Source: Prosopocoilus inquinatus
Lineage: Eukaryota > Arthropoda > Insecta > Coleoptera > Lucanidae
Reading direction: 5' to 3'
NCBI GenBank assembly: GCA_036172665.1
Contig: JAYKNF010000013.1
Coordinates: forward strand, 1,736,001 to 1,800,000
DNA: 64,000 bases
Part shown: piece by piece, positions 23,706 through 35,780 of the stretch
Layout of the letters: the number at the start of each line of letters is the position of its first letter
Numbering within the stretch: the stretch's first letter is position 1
The notes under the pieces: model-generated
Told to the model about the DNA's origin: nothing
Seen by the model: only the letters and a program-made list of their open reading frames with translations
Databases searched by the model: none
Translations under genes and position numbers: made by a program

Positions 23706-24318
23706 ATCGTTCCAAAATCGTACTCCTGAAGTCGTTCGATCCATCGTGCAACTTGCCCTTCTGGGTTCTTGAAACGGAGAAGCCATTTTAGAGCGGCGTG
23801 GTCGGTCCTCAGCAGGAAGCGTCTACCATACAAGTACTTGTAGAAGTGTTCTATCGTTTTTACGACGGCTAGCAATTCCCTTCTTGTGACGCAATAGTTT
23901 CGTTCCGGCTTTGATAGGACTTTACTGAAGTAGCCGATCACCTTCTCTTGCCCCTCTTGTATCTGGGAGAGTACGCCACCAATCCCAACGTTGCTAGCAT
24001 CTGTGTCCACGACGAACTTGCCTTCCGGGAGAGGATAACTCAGAATAGGAGCACTAATCAAATACTGCTTTAGTTGTTCAAAGCCAATTTGACACTGTTG
24101 GTCCCATTCAAATGGACGACCTTCTTCAGTGAGTTTTGTCAACGGCTTAGCAATGTCTGCAAATCCAGGAACGTAGCGCCGATAGTAAGTGCACAGGCCA
24201 AGGAAACTCCTTATTTGGTGTTTATTTCTGGGAGTTGGCCAGTCTTTCACCACCTGAATCTTCACAGGGTCCACGGCGATTCAATTTCCATTAACAATGT
24301 GCCCCAGGTAATTCACTT
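23690..24318 (-). pseudogene. Ty3/gypsy pol fragment: RT end and RNase H
   Basis: The minus strand reads YLGHIV then DPVKIQVVKDWPTPRN (RT thumb), FLGLCTYYRRYVPGFADIAK, then RNase H with FVVDTDASNVGIGGVLSQ and RRELLAVVKTIEHFYKYLYG up to RTDHAALKWLL. A stop lies just before DPVKI near 24280. The fragment is truncated at both ends. It adjoins the old satellite pair at 24345 and the transposase fragment at 23580-23705. No LTR, gag or integrase accompanies it. Confidence 0.85.
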
Positions 24319-24344
24319 CAATTAAAAATAACTTGGTAGATACT

Positions 24345-24905
24345 AAAAATATATAAAAAAAATTGTTGCAAATCGTTTTTGATTGCAGTGAAAACCTCGA
24401 GCTGCCTCTGTACAGCTGTTTCAGCCCTGTTTGGGGCTTCATCAACAGAGACGTAGCTCGACAATCTCACTGCAAACCAAAAACAACTTGTACAATTTAT
24501 TCGCATTTGCGATGTAATAGTGATGAACAGATAAAACAGCGACATCCTACGATCGCTTTTTGACCTGACATTGCAATAGGATAGACAAACTGAAGCCGGA
24601 TTTGCTACTAATAAGTCCCCCATGCAAGGCGGCCTTGCTTGCTGTAAAAGCATAATGAAAGTTTAAAAAGAAAATTGTTGCAAATCGTTTTTGTCAGGTC
24701 AAAAAGCGATCGTAAGATGTCGCTGTTTTATCTGTTCATCACTCTTACATTGCAATTGGGAATAAATTGGACAAGTCGTTTTTGTTTGCAGTGAGAATGT
24801 CGAGCTACGTCTCTGCTGACGAAGCCCCAAGCAGGGCTGAAACAGCTGTACAGAGGCTGCTCGAGGTTTTCACTGTAATCAAAAACGATTTGCAACAATT
24901 TTTTT
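24345..24905. repeat. Old hammerhead satellite pair (one minus, one plus)
   Basis: A diverged minus unit (core 24397-24461) meets a plus unit (core 24800-24864) head to head near 24687. The plus core has CTGACGA and cleavage residue A (GTA). Both changes fall at positions where hammerheads tolerate variation (N7 and H17). The minus core has C3 changed to T, which should abolish cleavage. These copies differ from all the arrays and are probably older. They mark the outer end of the left inverted-repeat arm. Confidence 0.8.
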
Positions 24906-25959
24906 TTAACTAAAAATATAGTAAATATAATGTTATATCATTTTTATCGTCTCTTCAAGGGCTAACCAAAACTATAATAAAATATATGGTGTTCCATTTA
25001 AAAAATAAAATAATAAGTTAGGTTTGTAACTTATTAAATGAACAGCCTGAAATGAATGAATACCTACACAACTTTTGTTAAGACCTTTGCTTGATAAAAT
25101 GAATTTAAAGGGCCATTATTGGACTTTTTCAAAGGTTTGGGACACCCTGTACACCAAAGTTAGTAGTATATGAGACTGCCTCATGCAATATCGGACGGAT
25201 TCGACATTTTTCGTATGAGTCTCAGAACTACGTCACTCGTCCAAGCTGAAGCTCCATTAAAAATCATCCGAATAGTTGCGTTGTTATGGCAACGGCACCG
25301 ACTATACGTGCACCGTGGATCGCGACCAACCGAAATCGAAACAGTCTAGTCTGACGTCACGAGAGACCTCACGGACACCCCCACCAGCGCGACCCCGCAT
25401 TCGGCTTTATGCATGTAAATCCAAGCTTATAAGATAACTTCTCATATATAAACTTTGACTGTACACAACTTCTTAAGCTTAAGGCGCGCCGACTTTAAAC
25501 TGTGCGAAATTGTAGCGAGAACGGTTGTGCTGCTGTCCTAGACGACTTGCTACAGCGAACTTTATATGACTAATATAAATTTTCATCGGAACAGATAGAT
25601 ATAAGTACATTAAACTGACAACGTGAAGGATAACTGATTATTGTACGAATTAATTTTATAGTAGGTGATCGACAGATAGGCCTGAGCGGCCTGCGTTGAA
25701 ACTCCATTACGCGATTAGACTTTTTCGTAAACGATCTTGTGTGACTATTTGCGGTGACACACCGAGAAATCAAAAATTAAAGCCAACTAAACTACATGCT
25801 TGTAATTTCAAAATTATTGTTGGTTATTGGGGGTGTTCGACAAAAGACACCTCGAGTTAGCCTTGAAAAACGAATCGTATGTAGCAGCTCGCACAATCAA
25901 TTTCTTATATGTCAGCAATTGATCATCCTAAATGACAACTGAATTAAAAATAATTCCAA

Positions 25960-26995
25960 CCCATCTCAGGGTAAATTCAATCAACTAGACTCAATGTAAT
26001 GTAAACTAACTGACACAAGAAAGAAATAGAAATTAAAAAAATGTGAAAAAAATGAAAATTAGAACTGAATTACATCAAGATCAACGTCACTAAAGACAAC
26101 CTAACTCTTTCCAACTAAAACAGATAAAAAGATGAGATAAAATTAAGTTTTGCCATCTAAAGGTCAACTCAACACAACGTAGCTCAGCTCCACCCAAGAA
26201 AAAAAAATGAACAATTGAAACAAGAATTAAAATTCAAATTAATTTAAGTAATTTAACTCGGGAAAAAATTTAAAACTCAGTTGGAAATAAATGTAATTAT
26301 ACTCAGCTCAACTCGACTTGACTCAAGCCAAACAAAAAGTAGAACTAAAAAAATAAACGAATTCTTTAAAAATTAACGCTGATCAAGTCCAACCCGTTCG
26401 AAGGTCAACCTAATCCAACTCACCTTAACATAAGTCTATTGAACCCAAGATAAAAAAAAACTATCAAAAGTTAAAAAAAATGAAAAGTGATTAAAATTAT
26501 GTCCATCCCAATCCAAAGTCGACTCAAGCAAAAAATTTAACGTAATTCTGTTTAATCAAAACAAAAAATTAGAAAAATAAAAACTGAACTAAAGTCTAAC
26601 CCAACCCAATTATTATAAAATAACTTACCAACTGTTTCCAAACGAAACACCAATTTATAAATTAAGAAAAATAACAAATTATTTAAACTAAACTATTAAA
26701 ATTGCGATAAAATGAAGTTTGGCCATCTCAAGCTCAATTCAACAGAACCTAGCTCTGCCCCACCCAAGCAAAAAAATTTAAAGAAATAAACCAAAAATTA
26801 AATCTAAAATTTAATCAAATCAACTCGAGGAAAAAAATAAAATTTAATTGGAAATAAATCCAACATTACTCAACTCGACTCGACTCAACCCAAGCAAAAG
26901 AAGAAATAAAAAAATGAAAACTAAATTAAAAAAAATTAAATTTGATTAGCTCCACCCTAACTGAAAGTCAATACAGTTCAACACCACTCCACATA
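25960..26995. repeat. Degenerate minisatellite of actcaactcgact/aaaaa units
   Basis: About 1 kb of loosely repeated units. Each has a ctcaactcgactcaa-like block, then caagcaaaaaa, then an A-rich spacer with aaactgaattaaa. Unit spacing varies around 100 bp. The same block is present reversed at 61070-62110. No coding potential. Confidence 0.6.
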
Positions 26996-27022
26996 ATTCT
27001 TCAAGAGGTGTATTTGTTTTTT

Positions 27023-27064
27023 CACTTCTAACGAAGCTATCAATCGATAGTGAAACGTTGAGCA
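27023..27064 (+). ncRNA. Hammerhead-like motif, dispersed family, diverged copy
   Basis: The order is CACTT, CTAACGA, a hairpin GCTATC-AATC-GATAGT, GAAACGTT, GAGCA. Compared with the copy at 3394-3435, the stem base pairs A-T and G-C have changed to C-G and G-T with pairing kept, so the stem appears conserved. The core G5 is A here, which should inactivate cleavage, and stem I is weakened. The reversed twin is at 60998-61039. Confidence 0.4.
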
Positions 27065-27542
27065 TTCTTTGATATTTTCAGTGTCTGGCTAAAAATTAAG
27101 AACCATTTTCTTACAGTTTTCATCGAACAAGGGTAGAATTCGATTTTGAAAACGTTGAACGTGAAACGAATCTTGTTTCCACAAGCAAAATTGGTGGGTT
27201 TTGGCAAACTCTATACCGAAAAAAGGACCTTGAAAAATGTGGCGGAAATAGAATTTAAAGTTAGAGCGCCGTCTCCAAGCTAATAACAGAACTGTCCCTT
27301 TATTTTCCACAGCCATCCAGTTGACCTTCCTGACGAGTCATTTTCAATTTAAGCCATCAATAGTATCACGGGCATTTTGAATTATTTAAACCATTTAAAC
27401 GAGATGATGCCAAGTGGAGGAGCTAATTAAAACGACTTTCACATTTTAAAAACGTCGCATCGCCGCAAGCAAGAGAAAATAGAAAATATATCTAAATGGA
27501 AAGATTGAAGAAGAAAAGGGAATTTGGGGTTCGATGTAGAGC

Positions 27543-28884
27543 CTACTTGTTGAATTGTATGAGCACAATCAGATAAGAAGTGACGCAACCGATGAGCGTG
27601 AAGAGCATCGTGTAGTCGACGGGAAAAAATCCAGCCGCCGAAACGTGCGGTGAGCTGACTGAGATCTTTTGCGCCAAAAGAAACAGCTCTTGGTGCACCC
27701 TCTTGGACTGAGGGCTGAGTTTAATCGAGCGCAGATTGTGCATCAGTTTGTAACTGATTTCGATCGTCTTTCTCACCTCCTTCGTGGCCCTGTTGCAAGA
27801 TGTCGCCAGAAGAATCACCAGAATCTGCAAAAAAAATTCAATTAAATTTAGCTGCACTTTCTTCTCTCCCCACCCCTCCCCACCCCCTTCCCATTCGCCG
27901 CAGAGCTAAATCTGAACGTACCCAGCTTAAAGCTACCTTCGAAGTAAATACCACAAATGTCGCGGCGGTCTTCCACAAGGTTGGAGCGGAAAGGGGAAAG
28001 ACGGCGGTGCTTATCAAATACAGGTGTCCGCCACCAGTCTCACGGCTAAAAGCAGGATTTGCCAACCGAAAATCGCGTTGAACAAATTAAGCGTTTCGAG
28101 CAAGACTAAAAAAAAAATTGAGTAAGTCCGCTGATTTTCGGGAAGACTTCATTAAATGCGGAGTTGACCTTCCTGAGGCGAAGCCCCATGCACTGAGTGT
28201 AATTATACGCTAGTAGCGTTAGTAAACAAGTGAAATATGACTGTACCTCCCTGCAGGCGTAAGCGCAGCTTACGTGTTTGCTGTACTTTCCGGTTAATTG
28301 CACGAAAGTCAACGCCGAAGAGACCACCACGAATACGTGCAAGTATTCGTGGTGGTCTCTTCGGCGTTGACTTTCGTGCAATTAACCGGAAAGTACAGCA
28401 AACACGTAAGCTGCGCTTACGCCTGCAGGGAGGTACAGTCATATTTCACTTGTTTACTAACGCTACTAGCGTATAATTACACTCAGTGCATGGGGCTTCG
28501 CCTCAGGAAGGTCAACTGCAAGAAGATCAACTTGGTGTAGAACTTAAATGTCGGTTGCTTTGTCTTCAGCCTCGCGTCGATGAAATCCAGCGTTGCCAAA
28601 AATGTTTTCAATAGTTTCGTTTTGGTTACCCCGAAGTCGACGAAAGCCAAAACGTAGCAGGCCATCATGCAAACGTTCGAGGCCACCTCGATGAGGACCA
28701 CGCCGGGTTTCTTATCATCGTAGAAACCATACGCTTTACGACCATAAACCGACCAACAGTGGGCGATGATCATGTCCAAGAAAATGAGGTAGGATCTAGT
28801 TCTTGCTGCTGGATTTGATTCCTCGTGCCTCCAGTTGCGAAATGGAAGTAGTCCAAAAAAATGGGCGATACTAAGTAGGGGCAT
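27543..28884 (-). pseudogene. Gustatory receptor (7tm_7), rearranged left copy
   Basis: Inverted copy of the gene at 59358-60519. Exon 1 starts at 28884 (MPLLSIAHFFGLLP) and runs 122 codons to KLIFLQ. It is then broken by a 175-bp-arm palindrome (28162-28517). Original sequence continues below it to the splice donor at 27922. A 97-bp intron (27825-27921) and exon 2 (27824-27543) follow, ending with the GFF and TSYLIVLIQF receptor signature. A frameshift near 28015 is shared with the right copy. The palindrome inserts reversed exon sequence and destroys the frame, so this copy is a pseudogene. Confidence 0.85.
28162..28517. repeat. 355-bp palindrome inside the receptor exon
   Basis: Arms 28162-28336 and 28343-28517 are reverse complements over 175 bp with a 6-nt spacer, gtgcaa. 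The uninterrupted twin (59730-59905) has the sequence once. The left copy has therefore gained an inverted duplicate of 175 bp of coding sequence, joined at cttcttgca. This is the signature of fold-back template switching or hairpin repair. Confidence 0.9.
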
Positions 28885-29235
28885 GTTGTATTTCGCTGTC
28901 CCTCAACCTTCCATCAGTTTGCATGAGTTTAAAGCTCGATAGAAAACTCATTATCTAGGAGAGTTTCCAATCAATGTAAAAGTGCTTGAATCAATTACGT
29001 ATAAGCCACTTTCGAAATTAAAAGCACCTCCACACCTTCTATTCTGTAGTGATGTATCGTGGCGAGGCGTAATAGCGTACGTAACAAATCCAGTGAGGTG
29101 CCGTCTTGTGATTCATTAAAATTATGCCATTTCTTGTTCAGATATAATTTAAGCAATTAAAATCCCTTTTATAAAATACTTTAGGATTGCCGATTTTTTT
29201 CTAGTCAATGTATTTTACTTCATCGGGGGTGTTTT

Positions 29236-29645
29236 CAATGTTGAGTTGAGTTCAAGAGTGGAAAAGAATTCAGGTCACTTAGTGTCGGACCTTATTTACG
29301 GCGAATGTACTCTTTACTCCTCACCTTTACGCGATTTAAATTACGCATTCGCGTAAAACGATTTTAAAAAAATCGAAAATTTATTGGAAGAAATACAAAA
29401 ATTGAGATTAATCGAATAAGGCAATGTTAAAGCCACGACATTCAGACTAATACTACTGTTACAATGAAATGCACTAATCTACTAAAAACAAAGCGTCAGC
29501 ACGATGCAATACACCGTGTTGAGATAAGCGATGCAGCGGCGACCGTACTCGGAACGTAACACGCGGCTTCCACGCATCGAATTGTTTTTGAGTGTAAGGA
29601 GGAAGAGTGCAATAAGAACATTCGCATTTCGGAGAAATTATTGTG
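29236..29645. repeat. 410-bp segment D, first of three copies
   Basis: The segment from ttttcaatgttgagttgag to gaaattattgtg recurs directly at 43857-44278 and inverted at 58626-59005. In the right arm it joins the receptor flank on one side and the BEL-flanking region on the other. In the left arm these two junctions are split between two copies of D, 14 kb apart. Confidence 0.85.
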
Positions 29646-30732
29646 TTAACTTAAAGGTGTTCGTTCGTTGGCTTCCCTAATTATTTTATAGAAAAATTCC
29701 ATATAGGTTTTTTAAAGTGCTCTTCAAGGTGAATCTGTTTGCGAAGTTTGAAAAGTTTTCATTCGCTCAGTTTCAAGATATTTAAAAAAGATCAGTAACG
29801 AAATTCAATTTATATCAAACTATCAGTTGTAAGCTGTTCACGTCTATTTGTCGATGGTACCCACTCGGTTATCCGGTCTCGGGCGCCTCAAGGATCTAAT
29901 CTCCTCCATATTTCTTTATCTTACCTACCATCGTCCTTTGAGCGGAGCTTATATTTGGTCGGGTAGTTCGTCGTCACGTCAGGGTTCGATGTTGCAATTC
30001 AAAGAGAGACATTTCTTAGGAAATAGAAAATTCAATTATTATCCCAAAATTATTTAACATTCTGCAATACAAAATTTAACAACAAACCTTTGATAAACGA
30101 AATATAACAATAATAACAATTCAAACCCCTGAGGAAAACTATATCTCGCACAACGGACGCGATTCGAAATTCTCCCTCACTTACTAATCTACCCTGTCCA
30201 CCGGAGGATTTGCTTGTCCAACGTCCAAGCAGGATGAATTCGCATCGGCAACTCATGTCATCTCGTGCTTTTACCTCGATTTATACGGCAAAGTTTAAAT
30301 AGTTTTTGTTTCCAAAATTTGCGAATTTCGCCTATAACGGTGGTAAACAACCTGTCGTCCGTGCTCCGCATGGAATTTTCCGTGCGTTTTACATTTATAT
30401 TCGCCCATGTACAATTATTATGCCTAATTGAGATTTCCCGAAATTAATTTTTTTCTGAAAACTAAAATAAAGTCACCTATTCTTTACACAGTACAGCCTT
30501 GATGGGTAAATGTTAAAATAAATTACTGGAACAGCTTTTTAGTTTAGGATAGATAGTTTGGTACAAATGGAATTTAATTACATAATCTTTTTTAAATATC
30601 TTAAAATTCAGCGTATGAAAAATTCTCAAACTTCACAGACAGATTTATCTTGAAGAGTCCTTTAAAAAACCTAAATGGAATATTGCTGTAAAATATTTAG
30701 GGAAGTCAATGTTCGAGTATATTAATTAACAT
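29646..30732. mobile_element. TIR element, ~150-bp inverted ends, no coding capacity seen
   Basis: The left end (29646-29800) starts gttaacttaaaggtgttcg and contains ccatataggttttttaaagt. The right end (30575-30732) is its diverged reverse complement, ending attaattaac. The ~775-bp interior is GC-richer in places (29850-30260) but holds no recognisable domain. The left end abuts segment D exactly. From 30733 to 31385 there is no gene; a ~45-bp unit with ccaaaac and ctacta/gaaatc is repeated near 31051 and 31170. Confidence 0.6.
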
Positions 30733-31389
30733 GGGGTTTTCTATGTTGCGTTTCAAAATGCAGCACCCTGTATACCTTTTTCACATGACTTGATTGTGCG
30801 GTAAATAGTTGTCGGTTGATTTCTAAAAACTCCAACAATTTCTCGTTTCATCACCCATTCAAATAAATTATAGACTTGCGAATGTGAAGTCTGTATGTTG
30901 CAAAAGTTTTTCTAATAACTTTAATAAGTTGCCAAATGAATAAGCAATTATCCTCCGTCTCCTGTAGTCAATAACAACACGATTTGATTATATTTGATAG
31001 CAAAAATTTGCGTTTAAAATTTATGTTACGCGTGTTAACATAGGCTATCCAAAACATCTACTAAATCTAGTAGACCTAAGTAAGTCTTATCCAAGGGCAC
31101 GATTCTTTGGGGTGAAAACACTTTCCCAGATAGATTTTGGCGAACTCTTTTAACTCCCAATGCAGGCCATCCAAAACCTCTACGAAATCCTGTACACCTG
31201 ACTAATTCTTATCCGACCTGGTTATGGGAAGAATCAAACATTAACTGCCCTCATGATGTTTGGCTTATGCGTTGTGTCGTGCATTTATCTTACTTAGGTT
31301 CTTTTCACCCCTTGGCTATCTCTCCCTCTGAACACCGAATCAACGACATCGCGGTGGTTACAATAGATACAGGATAGGACAGACATGAC

Positions 31390-33250
31390 GTAACGGAACG
31401 TTCAGCTTCACCGTACGGGGTAGGAGCAGTACTAGCACACATCATTGATGGAGAAGAAAGACCAATTAGTTTTTCTAGTAAAACCTTATCGCAAGCTGAG
31501 AAAAATTATAGTCAAATAGAAAGAGAGACTTTGGCTATTGTTTTTGGACTAAAAAAATTTCATACTTACCCATATGCAAGACATTTTGAGCTTGTTACTG
31601 ATCATGCACCACTGATGACGATTTTTGGAGAAAACAAAGGAGTCCTAGCTATGGCAGCTGCAAGACTTCAAAGATGGGCTATTTTATTATCAGCTTATGA
31701 TTATAAAATAAAATACCGAAAAGGTTCAGAGATTGCCTATGCGGATGCATTATCAAGACTTCCATTACCACAACAAGAAGATAAACGTAATAATTTTTTA
31801 CCAAGTACCTATTTTTGCAATTTTATAGATAAATGTGAACCTATTTTAACTGCTATGGACATATCTGACGCAACTAAAAGGGATCCCGTGTTAAAAGAAG
31901 TTTTTGAATGTGAACAAAATGGATGGCCAAGAGAAGTATTAAATCCGGATGTTAAAAAATTCTTTTTAGAACGTGAAGAAATTACTACAGATGGAAATTG
32001 CTTATGTTTAGGTAACAAAGTTATTATTCCTAAAATTTATGAAGAAGATGTTTTAGAATTACTACATGCCAGTCACCAAGCCAGTCAAAATGAAGGAATT
32101 AGCGAGATCGTTTGTATGGTGGCCAGGAATCAACGAAATGATAGAAAATCGATTTAAATTTTGTAATAACTGCCAAATGAATGCTCGTGAGTCACATAAA
32201 GGACCAGTAACACATTGCCCAATAAGTAACAGAAAATGGTAACGTATACATATTGATTTTGCTCAAATCAAACATAATGGTATGTCTTATAACTTATTAA
32301 TACTGATTGACTCGTAGAGTAAATGGATAGAAGTAGTAATCATGCATTCAACAACTGCTTTGAAAACTATTGCGAAACTTAGGACCATTTTTGCAGCCTA
32401 CGGACTTCCTGAAATTATTGTCTCTGACAATGGAGTTCAATTCACTGCGCAAGAATTTAAGGATTTTATGATGCGAAATGGCATAAAGCACATTTTGACA
32501 CCACCATATCATCCTTCAAGTAATGGTGCTGCAGAAAGGGCAGTACAAAATGTAAAAACAGCTTTAAAGAAAATGTCAATGACTCAAGGAACTTCAAATT
32601 TGTAATATTTAATTGACTGCTATTTGTTTTCATACAGAAATACACCTCATGAAACAACAGGTCGCAGTCCTGCAGAAATCTTCTTAGGAAAGAAACCAAG
32701 AACTTTATTAAGCATTCTTAAACCGAATTTAGCAGAAATCGTCTACAGGAAAAAGCACTACCAAGAAGACAAAAGAAATATTTCAAGAAAACCGGCATTA
32801 AGATTCAGACACGGAGACAGAGTTTGGGTAAAAAGTTTAAGAGGGGAATTTGAAAAGTGGCTTCCGGGAAAAATTATGCGACGAAAGGGTAAATTAACGT
32901 ACATTGTAGAAGTGGAAGGTCAAAGAAGATATGTACATTTGAATCATTTAGGTACTAGATTTGAGATGCATATTCCAGATTTGCCACATTTCAAGAACGA
33001 AATTCCTGCGAGTAATAAAAAAGATTTCCAGAAAGAAACAATTGAATCAAGACAAGAAAAGAACCAAGATGAAGTAAGAAAAGAACGTGCACCTAAAATA
33101 GTGACCGAGAGTTCTCATTTGGATACAACATACAACTGTACAAACAAGTTGAGTGCAGACACGACTTCGCCACCAGTGAGAACTGCAGTTACAGTAGGGT
33201 TACGTAGATCAACAAGGACCAGAAAATCAGTGGATAGACTGATTCTTTAA
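31390..33250 (+). pseudogene. Ty3/gypsy pol remnant: RNase H, integrase and C-terminus
   Basis: Coding similarity begins near 31400 within RNase H (ASPYGVGAVLAH). It continues through NYSQIERETLAIVFGLKKFH and DHAPL to 32090, where a frameshift enters the integrase zinc-binding region. The integrase core follows, with VSDNGVQFTAQEF and PPYHPSSNGAAERAVQ. It is broken by stops near 32240, 32317 and 32604. The C-terminal part (32624-33250) is open and basic, with GDRVWVKSL. RT, protease and gag are missing, so it is 5'-truncated and inactive. A polypurine tract and LTR follow directly. Confidence 0.88.
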
Positions 33251-33290
33251 TGTTTTTATAAATCCAAATTGTGGTTTTGATTTTTATAAT

Positions 33291-33911
33291 AAGTTGGAGG
33301 GAATGTTATGTATGTAACTTATTATATGATTAAGTAAGCTTTGAGATAAATTCGCGTTGCTATGTAGCCGCAACTAAATAAAAAAACCATTATGAAAAGG
33401 CAGTTAAATAAACGTCATTGAATTTAATTTGCTTATCATTTGCCCACGTAAGAAATATAAAAAATATAATTTTCACTTCCACAAAACCTATAAAACAGTG
33501 ACCGTGGAAATATCTGACGGAGCGAGTGTATCCGCACAACACGGTACGGTAACCAAATCCAACGAAACCTTCGTTTCATACACCAACTTGCTTGGTTAAC
33601 AATGTGAAAAAGCATACCTATCTCGTTTAAAATTATCTTTAAGTAAACTTTTAGAGTACAAATTACAAAACTTTTACTTTTGTCACCTTACGTGGACTCT
33701 AATTGTTTTTTTTTTCGGTGGAAATCCCTCTTATGACCCACCTCTGGCCTTACCTTTTTATCTGAGCTTACCATAGGTATTACGTCGTGTTCGTTGGTCA
33801 TGAAAAGAGTCCTCCGCGGAGAATTTGGTGTATATAAGTAGGCTTTGCTTTTCATATGTACATGCCTCACTACGTCAAGCGGTTAACCTTTAACCTTGGC
33901 ACCCCGTAACA
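33291..33911 (+). mobile_element. Polypurine tract and 3' LTR of the gypsy remnant
   Basis: The tract aagttggagggaa (33291-33303) precedes tgttatg at 33304, the expected LTR start. A TATA-like cctataaaac lies at 33488-33497. A probable end is cgtaaca at 33905-33911, mirroring the TGTTATG start. The end is inferred only from this symmetry; the matching 5' LTR is absent. The LTR lies in the predicted intron or 3' part of the receptor gene next door. Confidence 0.6.
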
Positions 33912-34005
33912 TCACGTTCACTTACATCAGAATTCCACCGGGGGTACCCCATACTTACGCAATTCTTGTTTAAAACACCAACTACCCCGACTTACGTATA
34001 CTTAC

Positions 34006-34900
34006 CCAACTTAAGGATGCCTTCAAGGAAAATAGCGCGATTGGTATGGACGCTTTCTGCAAGCTGCCAATCCTCACCAGGAATACCGCCGTTGCAATTA
34101 GGTGCAGAGTATCCGTGGCCATCTTCAGAGCAAGCGCCAGCATCTGCCACCCAAAAATCACATTGAAGAGTTCCACGATGTCTAAAAGCTCCGAGAAAAT
34201 CTTGGCCAACTTCCGAGTGTGAAACTGGAACCAGTGATCATCCATGAGGGCGCGCACGTAGTTCCCAACGACGTCCGTCAATTCCGCGTTCGTTGCACTG
34301 AATCGCATCCTCATTGCACGTGCAATAATTATAGATGAGCACCGTTGTGACGACGTTGTAATAAATTTGGATTTCCCTATAGAAGAAAGTTTTGCTTACG
34401 CAGAACCCGAAGTCCTTAGTGATGTTTCCCAGGGCCACCACCCCGCAGACCATCAAGTACACGTGCAAGAAAACCACTTTGCATAAGAAATTCTCCTCCC
34501 GTCCTTCCACCCTCTTCAACTGTCTCCCGAGCAACTCTAGCTTCGCCAAGAAAACTTTTAGCTTCTGCGATTTGCGCGCCCCCAATTCAATGAAGGTCAT
34601 CACAAAGGAGAACGCCAGGCTTTCGGCAGCGATCGCATCTATGGTAATACCTGCCGGCTTTTTTATGCGGTAGAAGCCACAGCGCCACTTTTCATAGAAG
34701 GACCAGACGCATGCTATGGTCACCACGATCAAAACAAAAACAGCCCTGAGCTTGGCAATGGCAAGAAAGCGACCGCGCTCCAGCCAATCGCAAAAGGGGA
34801 GGATGCCGATTAAGAACGCCAGTTTTTGCCAGTGCATGATGTGTTTCATGTCATAGTATGTGCGACGGATGAAGGCCATTTTTGATGTGCGCCCATTCAT
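34006..34900 (-). pseudogene. Gustatory receptor (7tm_7), second gene, exon 1 only
   Basis: From ATG at 34900 the protein has several hydrophobic segments (LAFLIGILPF, VFVLIVVTIACVWSFYEKW, VYLMVCGVVALG). It aligns in layout with the receptor at 59358: GFYRIKKPAGITID here corresponds to GFYDDKKPGVVLIE there, and LFNVIFGWQMLALA corresponds to LFNAIFGWQILLLA. A frameshift near 34300-34325 separates the two halves. Exon 1 ends at 34006 with donor GTAAGTAT, the same position as in the other gene. The last exon with the TYxxxxxQF signature is not found downstream, where gypsy sequence lies. It is probably a pseudogene. The 34920-35780 stretch shows nothing else. Confidence 0.75.
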
Positions 34901-35780
34901 TTAGAAAGTAAGTGTTTTGAGTTGAGGGAAGGATCGCACCAATGAAATGGTCATTAGCAAGGGCCATTAGTTAATGAATGAAAGGAGTTAATTAGCTCAA
35001 ATGATGATACTCCTTAAGAGTACCATCCCCAACAAAAACACTTGCCTTCGCATGCAGAAGTTCAACGGAATCAAAACTTAACTTTCACTTCTTGCGCTGA
35101 AAAGACACATCTGACAGCCGAAACCGGCATTAAAGTTATTTATTCAGAAGCTCCAAGAGGGCGCAATAGATTTCCACAATACACAGCCTCGTCACGGAAG
35201 TTTTTAATTCTCGATTGACTGTTCTCAAACGTGGTTTGATGCACAACAAATAACAATAAGGAATGGATGGTCCTGTGTTCTGTGCTAGGGAATACTATTC
35301 CTTGAAGCGCTATGCGCGGAATAAAAAATAGTTACATTCCTCATTTTCCTCTCGTAGCTTCACTGAATATATCTAAATACAGTGATTTAATCCATTAAAA
35401 AAAAAAAAACGAGAGAGCTTGTTTAATTATCGACGCTATTTTTCTGCAGCTTGGATTTTGCAAAACATGTTGATTAATTTTCTTACCGGCAGGAAAGGAA
35501 GTTCCTTTTTTAATTTATTTTCAGTAGGTCATAAGCGTCTTCAAAATGAAACTGAAAAACTTTTATGTTTACTTTTGAATGTTTATTATTAATTATTTTT
35601 GTAAGAAATTTTAAATCTGCGAATCGCTTTTAGTTGTTATTTTTTATATTCCTTTCTTCATTTCGATTGGATTTCTCGACTGTCAAAACCTTCATCTTTA
35701 TTTTTCTTTTGTATTAAATTGTTTATCATTCTTAGACCCGATCTTTTCATTTCTGAGTAACTTTAATCGTTAATTATTTC

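Larger units (their letters stand above)
24905..29645. repeat. Inverted duplication, left arm, distal part
   Basis: Reverse-complement copy of about 58626-62775, colinear with few differences. It carries the same gustatory-receptor locus, the same degenerate repeat and the same hammerhead-like motif. Differences visible by eye: a 355-bp palindrome inside the receptor exon (28162-28517), loss of a tatg microsatellite (right copy near 62455) and an 8-bp deletion near 29569. The arm breaks at 29645 and resumes at 43050. The non-coding 24910-25960 part shows no supportable gene. Confidence 0.9.

Noticed and set aside
28237..28476. Identical 79-codon frames on both strands
   Set aside because: They are produced by the perfect palindrome in the receptor exon and do not represent two genes.
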